Below are positions 1-8,518 of a stretch of DNA of 60,805 bases, piece after piece. Under the pieces are notes generated by a model, which saw only the letters and a program-made list of their open reading frames with translations, was not told where the DNA came from and made no database searches. Origin of the DNA: JBGPHT01 sp041484525. Lineage in GTDB: Bacteria > Acidobacteriota > Terriglobia > Bryobacterales > Bryobacteraceae. The position numbers were made by a program, and so were the translations under genes. Where the stretch lies: positions 1-60,805 of the forward strand of contig JBGPHT010000028.1 in the NCBI GenBank assembly GCA_041484525.1. The letters are read 5' to 3'. Position 1 is the first letter of the stretch; every line of letters begins with the position of its first letter.

Positions 1-2
1 AG

Positions 3-139
3 TCCGAAAACCAACGGGCAAAAATGAACGAAGATACCCGTCATGCGTGCACGGACAGCGGCTGTCCTGCAATTATAGAAAGTACTTTACATTTCAGAGT
101 ATGCGTCTGGCAAAAACGCCTAATACGGGACAAGCTCTA
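3..139. repeat. Left copy of 137-bp terminal inverted repeat
   Basis: These 137 bases are the exact reverse complement of 60669-60805 at the far end of the window. Identity stops at position 139/140 on this side. Inside it are a 7-bp-arm palindrome (GGACAGC-G-GCTGTCC, about 53-67) and the perfect 10-bp palindrome AAAGTACTTT (about 79-88). I see no open reading frame with coding character and no transposase. It may be the end of a dispersed repeat or small non-autonomous element, or a place where an assembly broke on a repeated sequence. The identity is seen directly; the nature is unknown. Confidence 0.95.
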
Positions 140-141
140 AT

Positions 142-432
142 CTAGCCTTGGCGTCGGCGCGCCTTCTTCAGGGAAGCTGCTTTTGCTATTACCCTGAGAC
201 GTTGGTCGCTTTTGGCGTCCGGCCCAACACCGAGGGCGATTTCCAGAAACCGAGCGGCCTCTTTAAATGATCGAATCACATCAGGAGAGTGGTCGCAGGT
301 CAACCAGAGCGACAGGATCGTATTGACTGAATCGTCAACTTCCTTCCTCTCGTTGCAGATCGCGCCGGCCAAATATGCAAATCGACCAATATCGGGTAGG
401 CCGCAACATCGCTGGCATCGCGATTCGTACAC
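142..432 (-). CDS. Hypothetical protein, possibly a fragment
   Basis: A 96-codon minus-strand frame ends at a stop just outside the left inverted repeat. From about residue 30 it reads like a real protein: charged and helical, with a basic end (KKARRRQG). The first 20 residues lie antisense to the start of the dehydratase gene, so the true start is probably further in or has been lost. No family recognised. It could be the tail of a larger gene displaced next to the repeat, or chance coding. Confidence 0.3.
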   Translation of the reverse strand: MYESRCQRCCGLPDIGRFAYLAGAICNERKEVDDSVNTILSLWLTCDHSPDVIRSFKEAARFLEIALGVGPDAKSDQRLRVIAKAASLKKARRRQG

Positions 433-1310
433 CGCTCGTGCGATGCAACGCCGATTCCGGCCCTGAGACCTGGCTAAAGCTGGAAAACCTCCAGCCCATC
501 GGCTCGTTCAAGATCCGTGGTGCGGCCAACGTGACGGCACGCACGCCGCGTGAACGCCTCGATCGGGGACTGCTCACCGCCTCGGCCGGGAACATGGCGC
601 AGGGCGTGGCCTTCTGCGCGCGCCGCCTGGGCGTCCCGGCTACCATCGTCGCGCCCGACACCGCACCCGAAACCAAGATCCGCGCGGTCCAACGCATGGG
701 CGGTCGCGTGATTCAGGTCCCGTTCGCCGAATGGTGGCGCACGTTCGAAACTCGCAGCTACCCCGGGGTGGATGCCACGTTCATCCACGCCTTCGACGAC
801 CTCGACGTTATGGCAGGCAACGGCACCATCGCGCTCGAGCTGCTCGAAGACCTGCCGTCGCTCGAGGCGGTCGTGATTCCCTGGGGCGGCGGAGGCCTGT
901 CGTGCGGTATCGCCGCCGTGCTGCGCATGCGCGCGCCGCACGTGCGCATCTACGCGGCGGAGGTCGAAACCGCGGCGCCGCTGGCTGCCGCGCTGGCCGC
1001 GGGCGAACCGCGCACCGTCGACTATCGTCCCTCGTTTGTCGATGGCATCGGCAGCCAGACCGTGTTTCCCAACATGTTCGAGCACGCCCGCCGGCTGCTC
1101 GATGGCTCGCTCGTGGTCACGCTGGACGAAGCGGCGGCGGCGGCGATGAAACTCGTCGCCGGGCGCAATCGCGTGATCATCGAAGGGGCGTCGGCTTGTG
1201 CCGTGGCCGCGGCTCTGTCGGGCCGCGCAGGTTCGGGAAGAGTCGTCGCCATCGTGTCAGGCGGGAACATCGATCTCGACAAGTTCGCCCAACTCACTAC
1301 GAGAGAGTGA
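375..1310 (+). CDS. Threonine/serine dehydratase family PLP enzyme
   Basis: A 311-residue fold-type II PLP enzyme, expected to deaminate threonine or serine to the 2-oxo acid plus ammonia in the cytoplasm. The Schiff-base lysine is K46 in SFKIRGA. The asparagine loop is in SAGNMAQG (about 70), the glycine-rich phosphate loop is GGGGLSCG (about 173), and the SGGNID cofactor loop is near 297. The length matches the short catabolic class without an ACT domain, so feedback control by isoleucine is not expected. Serine racemase or another beta-eliminase of the same fold is possible. The first 60 bases overlap the doubtful minus-strand frame at 142-432. Family confidence is high, exact substrate uncertain. 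Confidence 0.85.
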   Translation: MQIDQYRVGRNIAGIAIRTPLVRCNADSGPETWLKLENLQPIGSFKIRGAANVTARTPRERLDRGLLTASAGNMAQGVAFCARRLGVPATIVAPDTAPETKIRAVQRMGGRVIQVPFAEWWRTFETRSYPGVDATFIHAFDDLDVMAGNGTIALELLEDLPSLEAVVIPWGGGGLSCGIAAVLRMRAPHVRIYAAEVETAAPLAAALAAGEPRTVDYRPSFVDGIGSQTVFPNMFEHARRLLDGSLVVTLDEAAAAAMKLVAGRNRVIIEGASACAVAAALSGRAGSGRVVAIVSGGNIDLDKFAQLTTRE

Positions 1311-1486
1311 GCGCGCGGCCTGGAAGGGGCGCCACGTGCTCACTCGGCACACGACCAAATGCACCTACTCAATTCAACCCTGATGCCGGCCGCCGGTTGC
1401 GCGTCCCGCGAGGGGCATTCCGGCCATCGCACGGTAGGCCATAAGGGCTAGCCGACCCATGCTATTCCTATAAAGAACGAGCCTGT

Positions 1487-3121
1487 ATGAAAACGCCCGT
1501 CCTTCTCTTGACCGCCGCCGGCCTGCTCGGCGCCGCGTCCGCACTCGACTTCGCCGCCGAGGGCAAGCTCTGGTGGGTGCACATCCAATTCCTCGCCGAC
1601 GACAAGCTCGAAGGGCGCAACGTCGGCACCGAAGGGTTCCACAAAGCCGTGCAATACGTGAGCACGGAGTTCGAGCGCTCGGGCCTCAAGCCGGCCGGCA
1701 CCGCCGGGTATCTACAGCCGATCAAGTTCGAATCGCGCCTGCTCGTCGAGGACCAGTCCAGCCTTACGCTGGTGCGCGATGGCACAGAAGAGAAGCTGGC
1801 GCTGGGCTCCGAGGCCAACCTTAATCCGCGCGCCGATCTGGCGGCATCTGTCGAAGCGCCGATGGTGTTCGCCGGCTACGGCATGGTAATCCCCGAGGCG
1901 CGTTACGACGATCTCGCCGGCCTCGATCTGAAGGGCAAGATCGCGGTATACGTCAACGGCCCCGGCCCGGCCGAAGCACCGGGCCCGTTGAAGTCTCACT
2001 ACTCTTCCGCCGTGGAACGCTGGGCCACGCTCCGCAAAGCTGGCGCTATCGGCATCGCCACAATTCCGAACCCGCGCATGCCGGCGCCAGGCCGCGGCGG
2101 TCCGGGCACCGAACAAGCTGGCGAAGGCGCAGGCCAGGGACGCGGCGGCGGCCGAGGTCCCGCGCAGCCGGCCGTCATCCTCGCCGATGTTGCGCTCCAG
2201 GAGACCGTCGGCCAGTCCGTGGCCGTGACGATCACGGCCCGGGGCGCGGAGAAGTTTTTCGCCGGCTCCGGCCACACGTATGCAGAGATCCAGAAACTGG
2301 CGCGGGACAATCAGCCGCTGCCGCACTTTCCCCTCGCCGGAACGTTGCGCACCAAGGCCACTCTGAAACGCGAACCGCTGGAATCGACCAACGTGGCCGG
2401 CATGATCCCGGGCTCGGACCGCAAGTTGAAGAACGAGTACGTCATTCTCTCGGCGCATCTGGACCACGTGGGCGTGGGTCGGCCCGTCAACGGCGACAAC
2501 ATCTATAACGGCGCCATGGACGACGCTTCCGGAATCGCGACCATTCTCGAAGTCGCGCGCTTGCTGAAGCAATCCGGCGCCAAGCCGAAGCGCTCCGTTA
2601 TTTTCCTGGCAGTCACCGCCGAGGAGAAGGGTGAGCTCGGCTCACGCTACTTCGCGGCGCATCCGACCGTGCCGGCGAAGCATATCGTGGCCGATATCAA
2701 TCTGGATATGTTTCTGCCGCTCTACCCGCTGAAGTACCTCGAGGTGCAGGGCCTGGCGGAGTCGACACTCGGTGCTACCGTGCGCGACGCAGCCAGGGAG
2801 CTCGGAGTGGAGGTCCAGGCCGACAACGAACCCGAGCAGAACCGTTTCATCCGCAGCGACCAGTACAGCTTTATCCGTCGCGGCGTGCCTGCGCTGGCGT
2901 TCAAGTTCGGCTACGCCGCCGGGTCCCCGGAAGAGAAGATTCGGAAGGACTGGGTGCGCGACCGCTATCACCGTCCGTCGGACGACCTTGGCCAGCCCGT
3001 GGACACCGCCGCCGCCGCGCAGTTCGACCGCGTCATTCAGGGCCTGCTCGAGCGCGTCGCGGATGCGCCGGCGAAACCGCATTGGTACGACGAGAGCTTC
3101 TTCAAGAGGTTCGCGAAGTAG
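1487..3121 (+). CDS. Secreted M28 family zinc aminopeptidase
   Basis: A 544-residue exported peptidase. An N-terminal signal peptide (MKTPVLLLTAAGLLGAASA) is followed by a region with a PA-type insert and then the M28 catalytic domain. Zinc ligands and catalytic residues are visible: HLDH (about 323), MDDASG (about 344), the Glu pair in AEEKG (about 378), NLDM (about 405) and a late His in DRYHRPSDD (about 494). A Gly/Arg-rich linker near residues 202-226 interrupts the non-catalytic part, as in the second M28 gene at 29464-31146. It probably removes N-terminal residues from peptides outside the cytoplasm. A weak TATAAAG element lies about 15 bases before the ATG. Peptide preference cannot be read from the sequence. 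Confidence 0.9.
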   Translation: MKTPVLLLTAAGLLGAASALDFAAEGKLWWVHIQFLADDKLEGRNVGTEGFHKAVQYVSTEFERSGLKPAGTAGYLQPIKFESRLLVEDQSSLTLVRDGTEEKLALGSEANLNPRADLAASVEAPMVFAGYGMVIPEARYDDLAGLDLKGKIAVYVNGPGPAEAPGPLKSHYSSAVERWATLRKAGAIGIATIPNPRMPAPGRGGPGTEQAGEGAGQGRGGGRGPAQPAVILADVALQETVGQSVAVTITARGAEKFFAGSGHTYAEIQKLARDNQPLPHFPLAGTLRTKATLKREPLESTNVAGMIPGSDRKLKNEYVILSAHLDHVGVGRPVNGDNIYNGAMDDASGIATILEVARLLKQSGAKPKRSVIFLAVTAEEKGELGSRYFAAHPTVPAKHIVADINLDMFLPLYPLKYLEVQGLAESTLGATVRDAARELGVEVQADNEPEQNRFIRSDQYSFIRRGVPALAFKFGYAAGSPEEKIRKDWVRDRYHRPSDDLGQPVDTAAAAQFDRVIQGLLERVADAPAKPHWYDESFFKRFAK

Positions 3122-3184
3122 GTAGGTGACTCTACCCACATCTTTCTCCGTAACTTTTCCGCCGCGCGGCAGTATAACCTTTTG

Positions 3185-5683
3185 ATGAACCTCGCCCAGG
3201 ATCTGCGCTTTGCGGCGCGCACTTTCCGTAAGACCCCCGTCTTCACCGTGGTGGCCATCGCCTCGCTCGCCCTCGGCATCGGCGCCAACACCGCCATCTT
3301 CACGCTGGTCGATCAGCTCATCCTGAAACTGCTCCCGATACAGGACCCGCAACGCGTCGTCCTCCTGGCCGGCAGGGGCCGCCACTACGGCGGGAACAAC
3401 GGCCGCAATGCGATCGCCTACCCCATGTACCAGGACCTGCGTGACCGCAACGAGGTCTTCCGCGCGATGATGTGCCGCTACCGCACCAACACTACGGTCG
3501 CCATCAACGGGCAGACCGAGGCCGTCAGCTCCGAGCTCGTTTCGGGGAATTACTTTCCGCTGCTCGGCACCCGCCCTGCCATTGGCCGCCTCTTCACTGC
3601 GTCCGACGACCTCCGTGTGGGCGAGCATCCCTACGCCGTCCTGAGTTACGCGTACTGGCAGACGCGCTTCGCGGGCAACCCCGCCGTCATCGGCCAAACG
3701 GTCCGCGCCAACAACTATCCGCTCACCATCGTGGGAGTGGCGCAGCCCGGGTTCGACGGCCTTGAACCGGGACTGCCGGCACAATTCTTCGTGCCTATGT
3801 CGATGGCCGCCGCCGTGCGCCCGGGCTTCACCAACATGTTCGACCGCCGCCAGCGTTGGGTCAACGTCTATGGCCGCCTCAAACCGGGCGTCTCGATCGC
3901 GCAGGCGAAGGCCGGTCTTCAGCCCCTGTTCCACCAGATCATCGAAATGGAAGTGGGCCAGCCGGCCTTCCGCAGCGCCACCGATTTCGACAAAGAACAA
4001 TTCCTGCGCATGTGGCTCGAGGCAATGCCGGGCTCGCAGGGTAACACCAACCTGCGCCGCCAGTACGAAACACCGCTGCTGGTATTGATGGGCGTGGTCG
4101 GCCTGGTGCTGTTGATCGCCTGCGCCAACATGGCGGGCCTGCTCACCGCGCGCGCCGCCGCGCGGCAGAAAGAGATCGCCATCCGCCTGGCCGTGGGATC
4201 GAGCCGCGGCCGCATGATCCAACAGCTCCTCACCGAGAGCATCCTGCTTGCCGCCGTGGGCGGGGCGGCCGGCATCTTCCTGGCCATCGCGACGGTGAAG
4301 GGCCTGCTCGCGTTTCTGCCCGCCAGCCTCACCGGCTACAACATCCAGAGCACGCCCGACGTGCGCATGCTGGCGTTTACTTTCGGACTCTCTCTGCTTA
4401 CGGGAATCGCCTTCGGCCTGGTGCCGGCGCTCCAATCCACGCGCCCCGACATCGCGCCCACGCTGAAGGACCAGGCGGGCAATATCATGGGCGGGGCGCA
4501 AGTCGGCTTTCGCAAGGCGCTGGTGGCGGCACAGGTCTCGCTGTCGCTGCTGCTGTTGATCGGCGCTGGATTATTCGTCCGCAGCCTGGCGAATCTCAAG
4601 TCGCTCAACCCCGGATTCTCGACCGCCAACCTGATCCAGTTCTCGCTGTCGCCGCGCTCCATCGGCTATACCGTGCCGCAGACGCGCGCCTTCTACCAGA
4701 AGCTGGAGCAGCGCCTCCAGACGATGCCCGGCGTCCGCGCCGCCGGCCTCTCCCAAATGGCGATGCTCGGCGGCGGCGAGTGGGACAACAGCCTCACCAT
4801 TGAGGGCTACCAGGCGAAACGCGGCGAAGACATCGATCCGCATCGCAATGATGTCACGCCCGGGTACTTCGAGACGATGGGAATCCCCATCCTCGACGGC
4901 CGTAATTGCACAGCGAAGGACGGCGTCGACACTCCCAAAGCGGCGATTGTGAACGCCAGTTTCGCCAAACGGTATTTCGGGAAGGGCTCGGCCGTGGGCC
5001 ATCGTATCGGGTTCGGCAGCGACCCGGGCACCCGCACTGATACCGAAATCGTCGGCGTGGTGGCGGACATCCGCTATGAGAGCCTGCGCGATGAAATCCC
5101 GCTCGAGGTGTACACCTGCGCGTATCAGAGCCGGTACCTCAGTTCGATGGTGGTCTATGTGAAGACGCTGCGCGATCCGGAAAGCGCCTTCGGCGCGATT
5201 CGGGGCGCGGTGCGAGAGATGGATTCGAACCTGCCGATTCTGTTCCTGAAAACGGTGGACCGGCAGCTCGACGAATCGCTCGTCACCGAGCGCCTGATTG
5301 CCACGCTCTCCGGCCTCTTCGGAATTCTGGCGACCGCCCTCGCCATTCTCGGGCTCTATGGCGTAATGGCGTACATGGTGACGCGCCGCTCGCGGGAAAT
5401 CGGCATCCGCATGGCGCTAGGCGCCGGAACGGGGAGCGTGGTCTGGCTGGTGATGCGCGAAGTGCTGGTGCTGGTGGAAGTCGGGATCGCCATCGGACTC
5501 CCGGCCGCGATCGGGCTCACGCGCCTCGTGCAGGCGCAACTCTACGGCATCGAGCCGACCGGCCGAGTGTCGATCGCCGCCGCTGCCACTCTGCTGTTGG
5601 CCGTGGTCGCGCTGTTAGCCGGCTATCTGCCCGCCCGCCGCGCGTCGCGGTACGACCCGGTTCGCGTGCTGCGGTACGAGTGA
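3185..5683 (+). CDS. Orphan ABC permease, acidobacterial duplicated type (ADOP)
   Basis: An inner-membrane permease of about 832 residues with two MacB-like periplasmic regions and two FtsX permease units. An N-terminal membrane helix (TVVAIASLALGIGANTAIF) leads the first periplasmic domain. Helix groups follow near residues 300-420, then a linker helix near 435-455, a second periplasmic domain, and three more helices after about 710. No ATPase gene lies beside it, which is the known habit of this family. I prefer the ATG at 3185 to the TTG one codon earlier. A TATAAC box at 3173-3178 ends six bases before the ATG, suggesting a leaderless message. Substrate unknown; MacB-like export of a peptide or lipid is one possibility. 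Confidence 0.9.
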   Translation: MNLAQDLRFAARTFRKTPVFTVVAIASLALGIGANTAIFTLVDQLILKLLPIQDPQRVVLLAGRGRHYGGNNGRNAIAYPMYQDLRDRNEVFRAMMCRYRTNTTVAINGQTEAVSSELVSGNYFPLLGTRPAIGRLFTASDDLRVGEHPYAVLSYAYWQTRFAGNPAVIGQTVRANNYPLTIVGVAQPGFDGLEPGLPAQFFVPMSMAAAVRPGFTNMFDRRQRWVNVYGRLKPGVSIAQAKAGLQPLFHQIIEMEVGQPAFRSATDFDKEQFLRMWLEAMPGSQGNTNLRRQYETPLLVLMGVVGLVLLIACANMAGLLTARAAARQKEIAIRLAVGSSRGRMIQQLLTESILLAAVGGAAGIFLAIATVKGLLAFLPASLTGYNIQSTPDVRMLAFTFGLSLLTGIAFGLVPALQSTRPDIAPTLKDQAGNIMGGAQVGFRKALVAAQVSLSLLLLIGAGLFVRSLANLKSLNPGFSTANLIQFSLSPRSIGYTVPQTRAFYQKLEQRLQTMPGVRAAGLSQMAMLGGGEWDNSLTIEGYQAKRGEDIDPHRNDVTPGYFETMGIPILDGRNCTAKDGVDTPKAAIVNASFAKRYFGKGSAVGHRIGFGSDPGTRTDTEIVGVVADIRYESLRDEIPLEVYTCAYQSRYLSSMVVYVKTLRDPESAFGAIRGAVREMDSNLPILFLKTVDRQLDESLVTERLIATLSGLFGILATALAILGLYGVMAYMVTRRSREIGIRMALGAGTGSVVWLVMREVLVLVEVGIAIGLPAAIGLTRLVQAQLYGIEPTGRVSIAAAATLLLAVVALLAGYLPARRASRYDPVRVLRYE

Positions 5684-5702
5684 CCGTGATAACATCCCCC
5701 GT

Positions 5703-6746
5703 ATGCGCTCGACGCTGCTCATCGCCATAGCTCTCCCTCTCTTCGCCCAACAGCAGTCGCAGCCGCAGCGCCCGCCCGCCGAATCCACCGCCCCGCCCAC
5801 ACCCGCCGCCGAGGCCAACAACCTGGACCAGGTCCTCAAGCGAGTCGACGACCTGATGTGGCACATGCTGCTCGGCGACATCGCCGAGATCGACAAGATC
5901 GAATACACCAGCCTCCCGCCGGCGCACGTTTCGAACCCCAAGGCGCCCGGCGCCACCAACCCGTTGATCATTCGCGGCTACACCTTCATCCCCAAGAACC
6001 TCGACAAATCGAAGAAGCAGCCGCTCATCGTTTTCTGCCATCAGGGCGTTCACGCCAATCAGGATACGCGCGACGTGCACGTCTTCCGCGAATTGCTCGA
6101 GCAGGGCTACTCGATCGTTTCGTCCGACTATCGCGGCAGCTCCGGTTACGGCCGTTCGTTCTGGGAGCAGATCGATTACGGCGGGCGCGAAGTGGACGAC
6201 GTCTACATCGGGATGCAGTGGATGCTCGACAACCACTCGTTCATCGACCCGAAGCGGGTCGGCGTCATCGGCTGGAGTCATGGCGGTCTCATCACATTGA
6301 TGAACATCCTGCAGCATCCGCAGACGTACGCCGCGGCCTACGCCGGCGTCCCCGTCACCGATCTGGTGGCGCGCATCGGCTATGAAGGCCCGGGATATCA
6401 GTCGCTCTATTCGGCGCCATACCACATCGGCAGGACGGTGCGGGAGGACATCATGGAGTACCGGAGGCGCTCGCCGGTTTTCTACGCCAAGAATCTCCAG
6501 ACTCCGCTGCTGATCCACACCAATACTAACGACGAGGATGTGAACGTGCTGGAAGTGGAGCACATGATCGACGCGCTGAAGGCCGAAGGCAAGAAGTTCG
6601 AGTACAAGATCTACGACAACGCGCCGGGCGGCCACTACTTTAATCGCATCGATACAAAAGCTGCGAAGGATTCACGCCGCGAAGTCTGGAAATTCCTGGC
6701 CGGCTACCTGCATCCTGACCGCCCGACCACTGAGTCGCGGCAGTAA
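5703..6746 (+). CDS. Secreted S9-type prolyl oligopeptidase family hydrolase
   Basis: A 347-residue alpha/beta-hydrolase with a signal peptide (MRSTLLIAIALPLFAQQQ) and a Gln/Pro-rich stretch after it. The nucleophile elbow is GWSHGG (Ser near 193). The probable catalytic Asp is in NTNDEDVN (about 277) and the His in PGGHYF (about 310), the order expected for the S9 peptidase C-terminal domain. The beta-propeller of full prolyl oligopeptidases is absent, so it is the stand-alone catalytic form. Nineteen bases separate it from the permease stop. A GATAAC box ends nine bases before the ATG. Peptidase and esterase activity cannot be separated from sequence alone. Confidence 0.85.
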   Translation: MRSTLLIAIALPLFAQQQSQPQRPPAESTAPPTPAAEANNLDQVLKRVDDLMWHMLLGDIAEIDKIEYTSLPPAHVSNPKAPGATNPLIIRGYTFIPKNLDKSKKQPLIVFCHQGVHANQDTRDVHVFRELLEQGYSIVSSDYRGSSGYGRSFWEQIDYGGREVDDVYIGMQWMLDNHSFIDPKRVGVIGWSHGGLITLMNILQHPQTYAAAYAGVPVTDLVARIGYEGPGYQSLYSAPYHIGRTVREDIMEYRRRSPVFYAKNLQTPLLIHTNTNDEDVNVLEVEHMIDALKAEGKKFEYKIYDNAPGGHYFNRIDTKAAKDSRREVWKFLAGYLHPDRPTTESRQ

Positions 6747-6763
6747 CGGCGCACTTGTCCGAC

Positions 6764-7570
6764 CTAATGTCCCGCCCGGAATAGCACCGGGTCCGTCCGC
6801 TGGAACGGCCAGCCCGCGGCATCCACGCCGCTTACTACGACGCGCAGCCGCTCGATCGCCGGAGTCACCGCGACGCGCCACGTCCCGCCCTCGACTGCTT
6901 CCGCCGTTTCTGCCTCAGTCAGCGGTTGCGCGTCGGCCGCGATCAATTGCAGCTTGAGCTGGGAAGCCTCGCCGCCGAAGCGTGCTTCGATGGTCTGCGG
7001 CACGCCGAGCCGCGGGTCCCGCAACCGCTGGCCGTCGATGACGAACCTCAACGATCCCAGGCGCAGGCCGGTCTTCGCCACTACCGAGAGCACGAACAGT
7101 CCGGTCCCCGACATCCGCACTTTCCATTTGCCCGGCTCCGGTGCGTCCACGCGCACGATCCGGCCAGCCTGGAGATCGATGCTCTGCGCGCTGTTGGCGG
7201 CGGTCATCTCCTGGCCGCCCGGCCGGAAAAATCCGATCGCAGTGCGGCATTGCAGCGAGGCCATTACCATCACACTCTCCACTGTCGAATCGATGGGGAA
7301 CTCGAAGTCGCGTTGGCCGGAGAGCTGTCCGACGGCCCGCAATACGGTCACCGGATGCGTGAAGCTGGCGCCCATCACCACGCCAGACTGCGCCACTTCG
7401 CCTTTCTGAAACAGGAAAAGCTGTCCGCCCGAACTTTCGCTGGCTTCGATGTACACCGGGTCCACGGCTCGACCGGGCACGCACGGCCACTCCGGCCGGG
7501 GCCCCTGCTGGTCCTGCTGCGCGGACAGCGCTGCGGCGAGCGCCACGAATAGCCCGACGGTTTTTCCCAT
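6764..7570 (-). CDS. Secreted protein of unknown function, beta-rich
   Basis: A 268-residue protein with a signal peptide (MGKTVGLFVALAAALSAQ). The rest is beta-strand-like. A segment near 145-175 (PGKWKVRMSG...GLFVLSVVAKTGL) resembles the beta-sandwich that accompanies some von Willebrand A/hemicentin-like proteins, but no MIDAS motif is present. Two cysteines (in EWPCVPG and LQCRTA) could pair outside the cell. It converges with the S9 hydrolase gene, 17 bases apart. Function not assigned. Confidence 0.75.
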   Translation of the reverse strand: MGKTVGLFVALAAALSAQQDQQGPRPEWPCVPGRAVDPVYIEASESSGGQLFLFQKGEVAQSGVVMGASFTHPVTVLRAVGQLSGQRDFEFPIDSTVESVMVMASLQCRTAIGFFRPGGQEMTAANSAQSIDLQAGRIVRVDAPEPGKWKVRMSGTGLFVLSVVAKTGLRLGSLRFVIDGQRLRDPRLGVPQTIEARFGGEASQLKLQLIAADAQPLTEAETAEAVEGGTWRVAVTPAIERLRVVVSGVDAAGWPFQRTDPVLFRAGH

Positions 7571-7621
7571 CTAAACAGATTTGACTGTCCGCCGGGAAAT
7601 TTCAATACTGCCTTCGGTGAG

Positions 7622-8518
7622 CTATTGACCGGCCGCCGCCATCAGGTTGGCGACCATGCGGCCGTGCGGTCCGCCTGGCAGCAGCACCAGCTTCGCGTTT
7701 CCCTTCAAGATCCGCTGCGTCTCCAGAATCTCGAACAGCACCGCGGCCACTTCCGGATCGCTCGCGATTTCGCGGAACGCGGCGCCCAGTGTCGCTGGCC
7801 GGACGGCCGCGGCCTTGGCGAACTCCACCGCTGCCTCGCGCTCGGCCGAACTGGTAATGACGCTCACCTGGTTCGCGCCCGCCTGCGTGATCGCCGCCGT
7901 CACCTGGCGCAGCCGGTTCACCACCTTCTCTTCAATCTGCTTGATCATCCCCGCATCGCGGAAATGTACCTTGCGGATGTAGACCGATCCGAGCTGGTAT
8001 CCCCACTCCTGAGACTTCGTGGAGACATCGTCGCGCACCGTCTGGCTCATCTTGTGGCGCGTGCCCAGCATCTCCCCTAGCGGCATATTGCTCAGGCACC
8101 GCACGGTGGCATTGCTGACGTTGGCGCGCAGCGATCCGCGCGGGTCCGTATTCTTGAAAAGGTACGACACCGGGTCGCTGACCCACATTTCGTACCAGAT
8201 CCCGATCCCCATCGGCGCGCCTTCTTCCGAGTTCACCGGCTCACTGCGACGGTATTCCTGGTCGAGCCGCAGGTCGAGCACGTGGCAATCTCCCAGCAGA
8301 TTGATGATGAATGCCGAGGCCCCGATCTTCGCCGGGAGGAAATAGAGACCCGGCTCATCCAGCACGCCCAGCACTTTCCCGAACAGCACATAGACCCGGC
8401 AGGTGCGCTCTTGAACCACCGCAAACAGTCCGAACAATCTCGTCAGAATCCGCAGGATGAACTCGCCCACAAGGAGCGTGACGAAAACGATGGCCGCCAA
8501 TAGAATCGTCGAGCTCAT
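7622..8518 (-). CDS. SPFH/band 7 domain membrane protein, second of a pair
   Basis: A 298-residue protein with an N-terminal membrane helix (about 3-30), then an SPFH domain (about 35-200), a helical stretch with AVEFAKAAAV and a C-terminal region ending in hydrophobic Ala/Gly. It lacks the very long coiled coil of flotillins. Its ATG overlaps the stop of the upstream SPFH gene by four bases (ATGA), so the two are probably translated together and form a hetero-oligomer, as HflK/HflC do. Likely role: a membrane scaffold controlling a protease or membrane domain. It is not clear HflC, because no FtsH partner is adjacent. Confidence 0.8.
   Translation of the reverse strand: MSSTILLAAIVFVTLLVGEFILRILTRLFGLFAVVQERTCRVYVLFGKVLGVLDEPGLYFLPAKIGASAFIINLLGDCHVLDLRLDQEYRRSEPVNSEEGAPMGIGIWYEMWVSDPVSYLFKNTDPRGSLRANVSNATVRCLSNMPLGEMLGTRHKMSQTVRDDVSTKSQEWGYQLGSVYIRKVHFRDAGMIKQIEEKVVNRLRQVTAAITQAGANQVSVITSSAEREAAVEFAKAAAVRPATLGAAFREIASDPEVAAVLFEILETQRILKGNAKLVLLPGGPHGRMVANLMAAAGQ

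Noticed and set aside
2642..4501. A 619-codon minus-strand open frame opposite the M28 peptidase and ADOP permease
   Set aside because: It is antisense to two well-supported genes, is Arg/His/Gly-rich without any domain, and is what high-GC coding DNA produces in the opposite frame.
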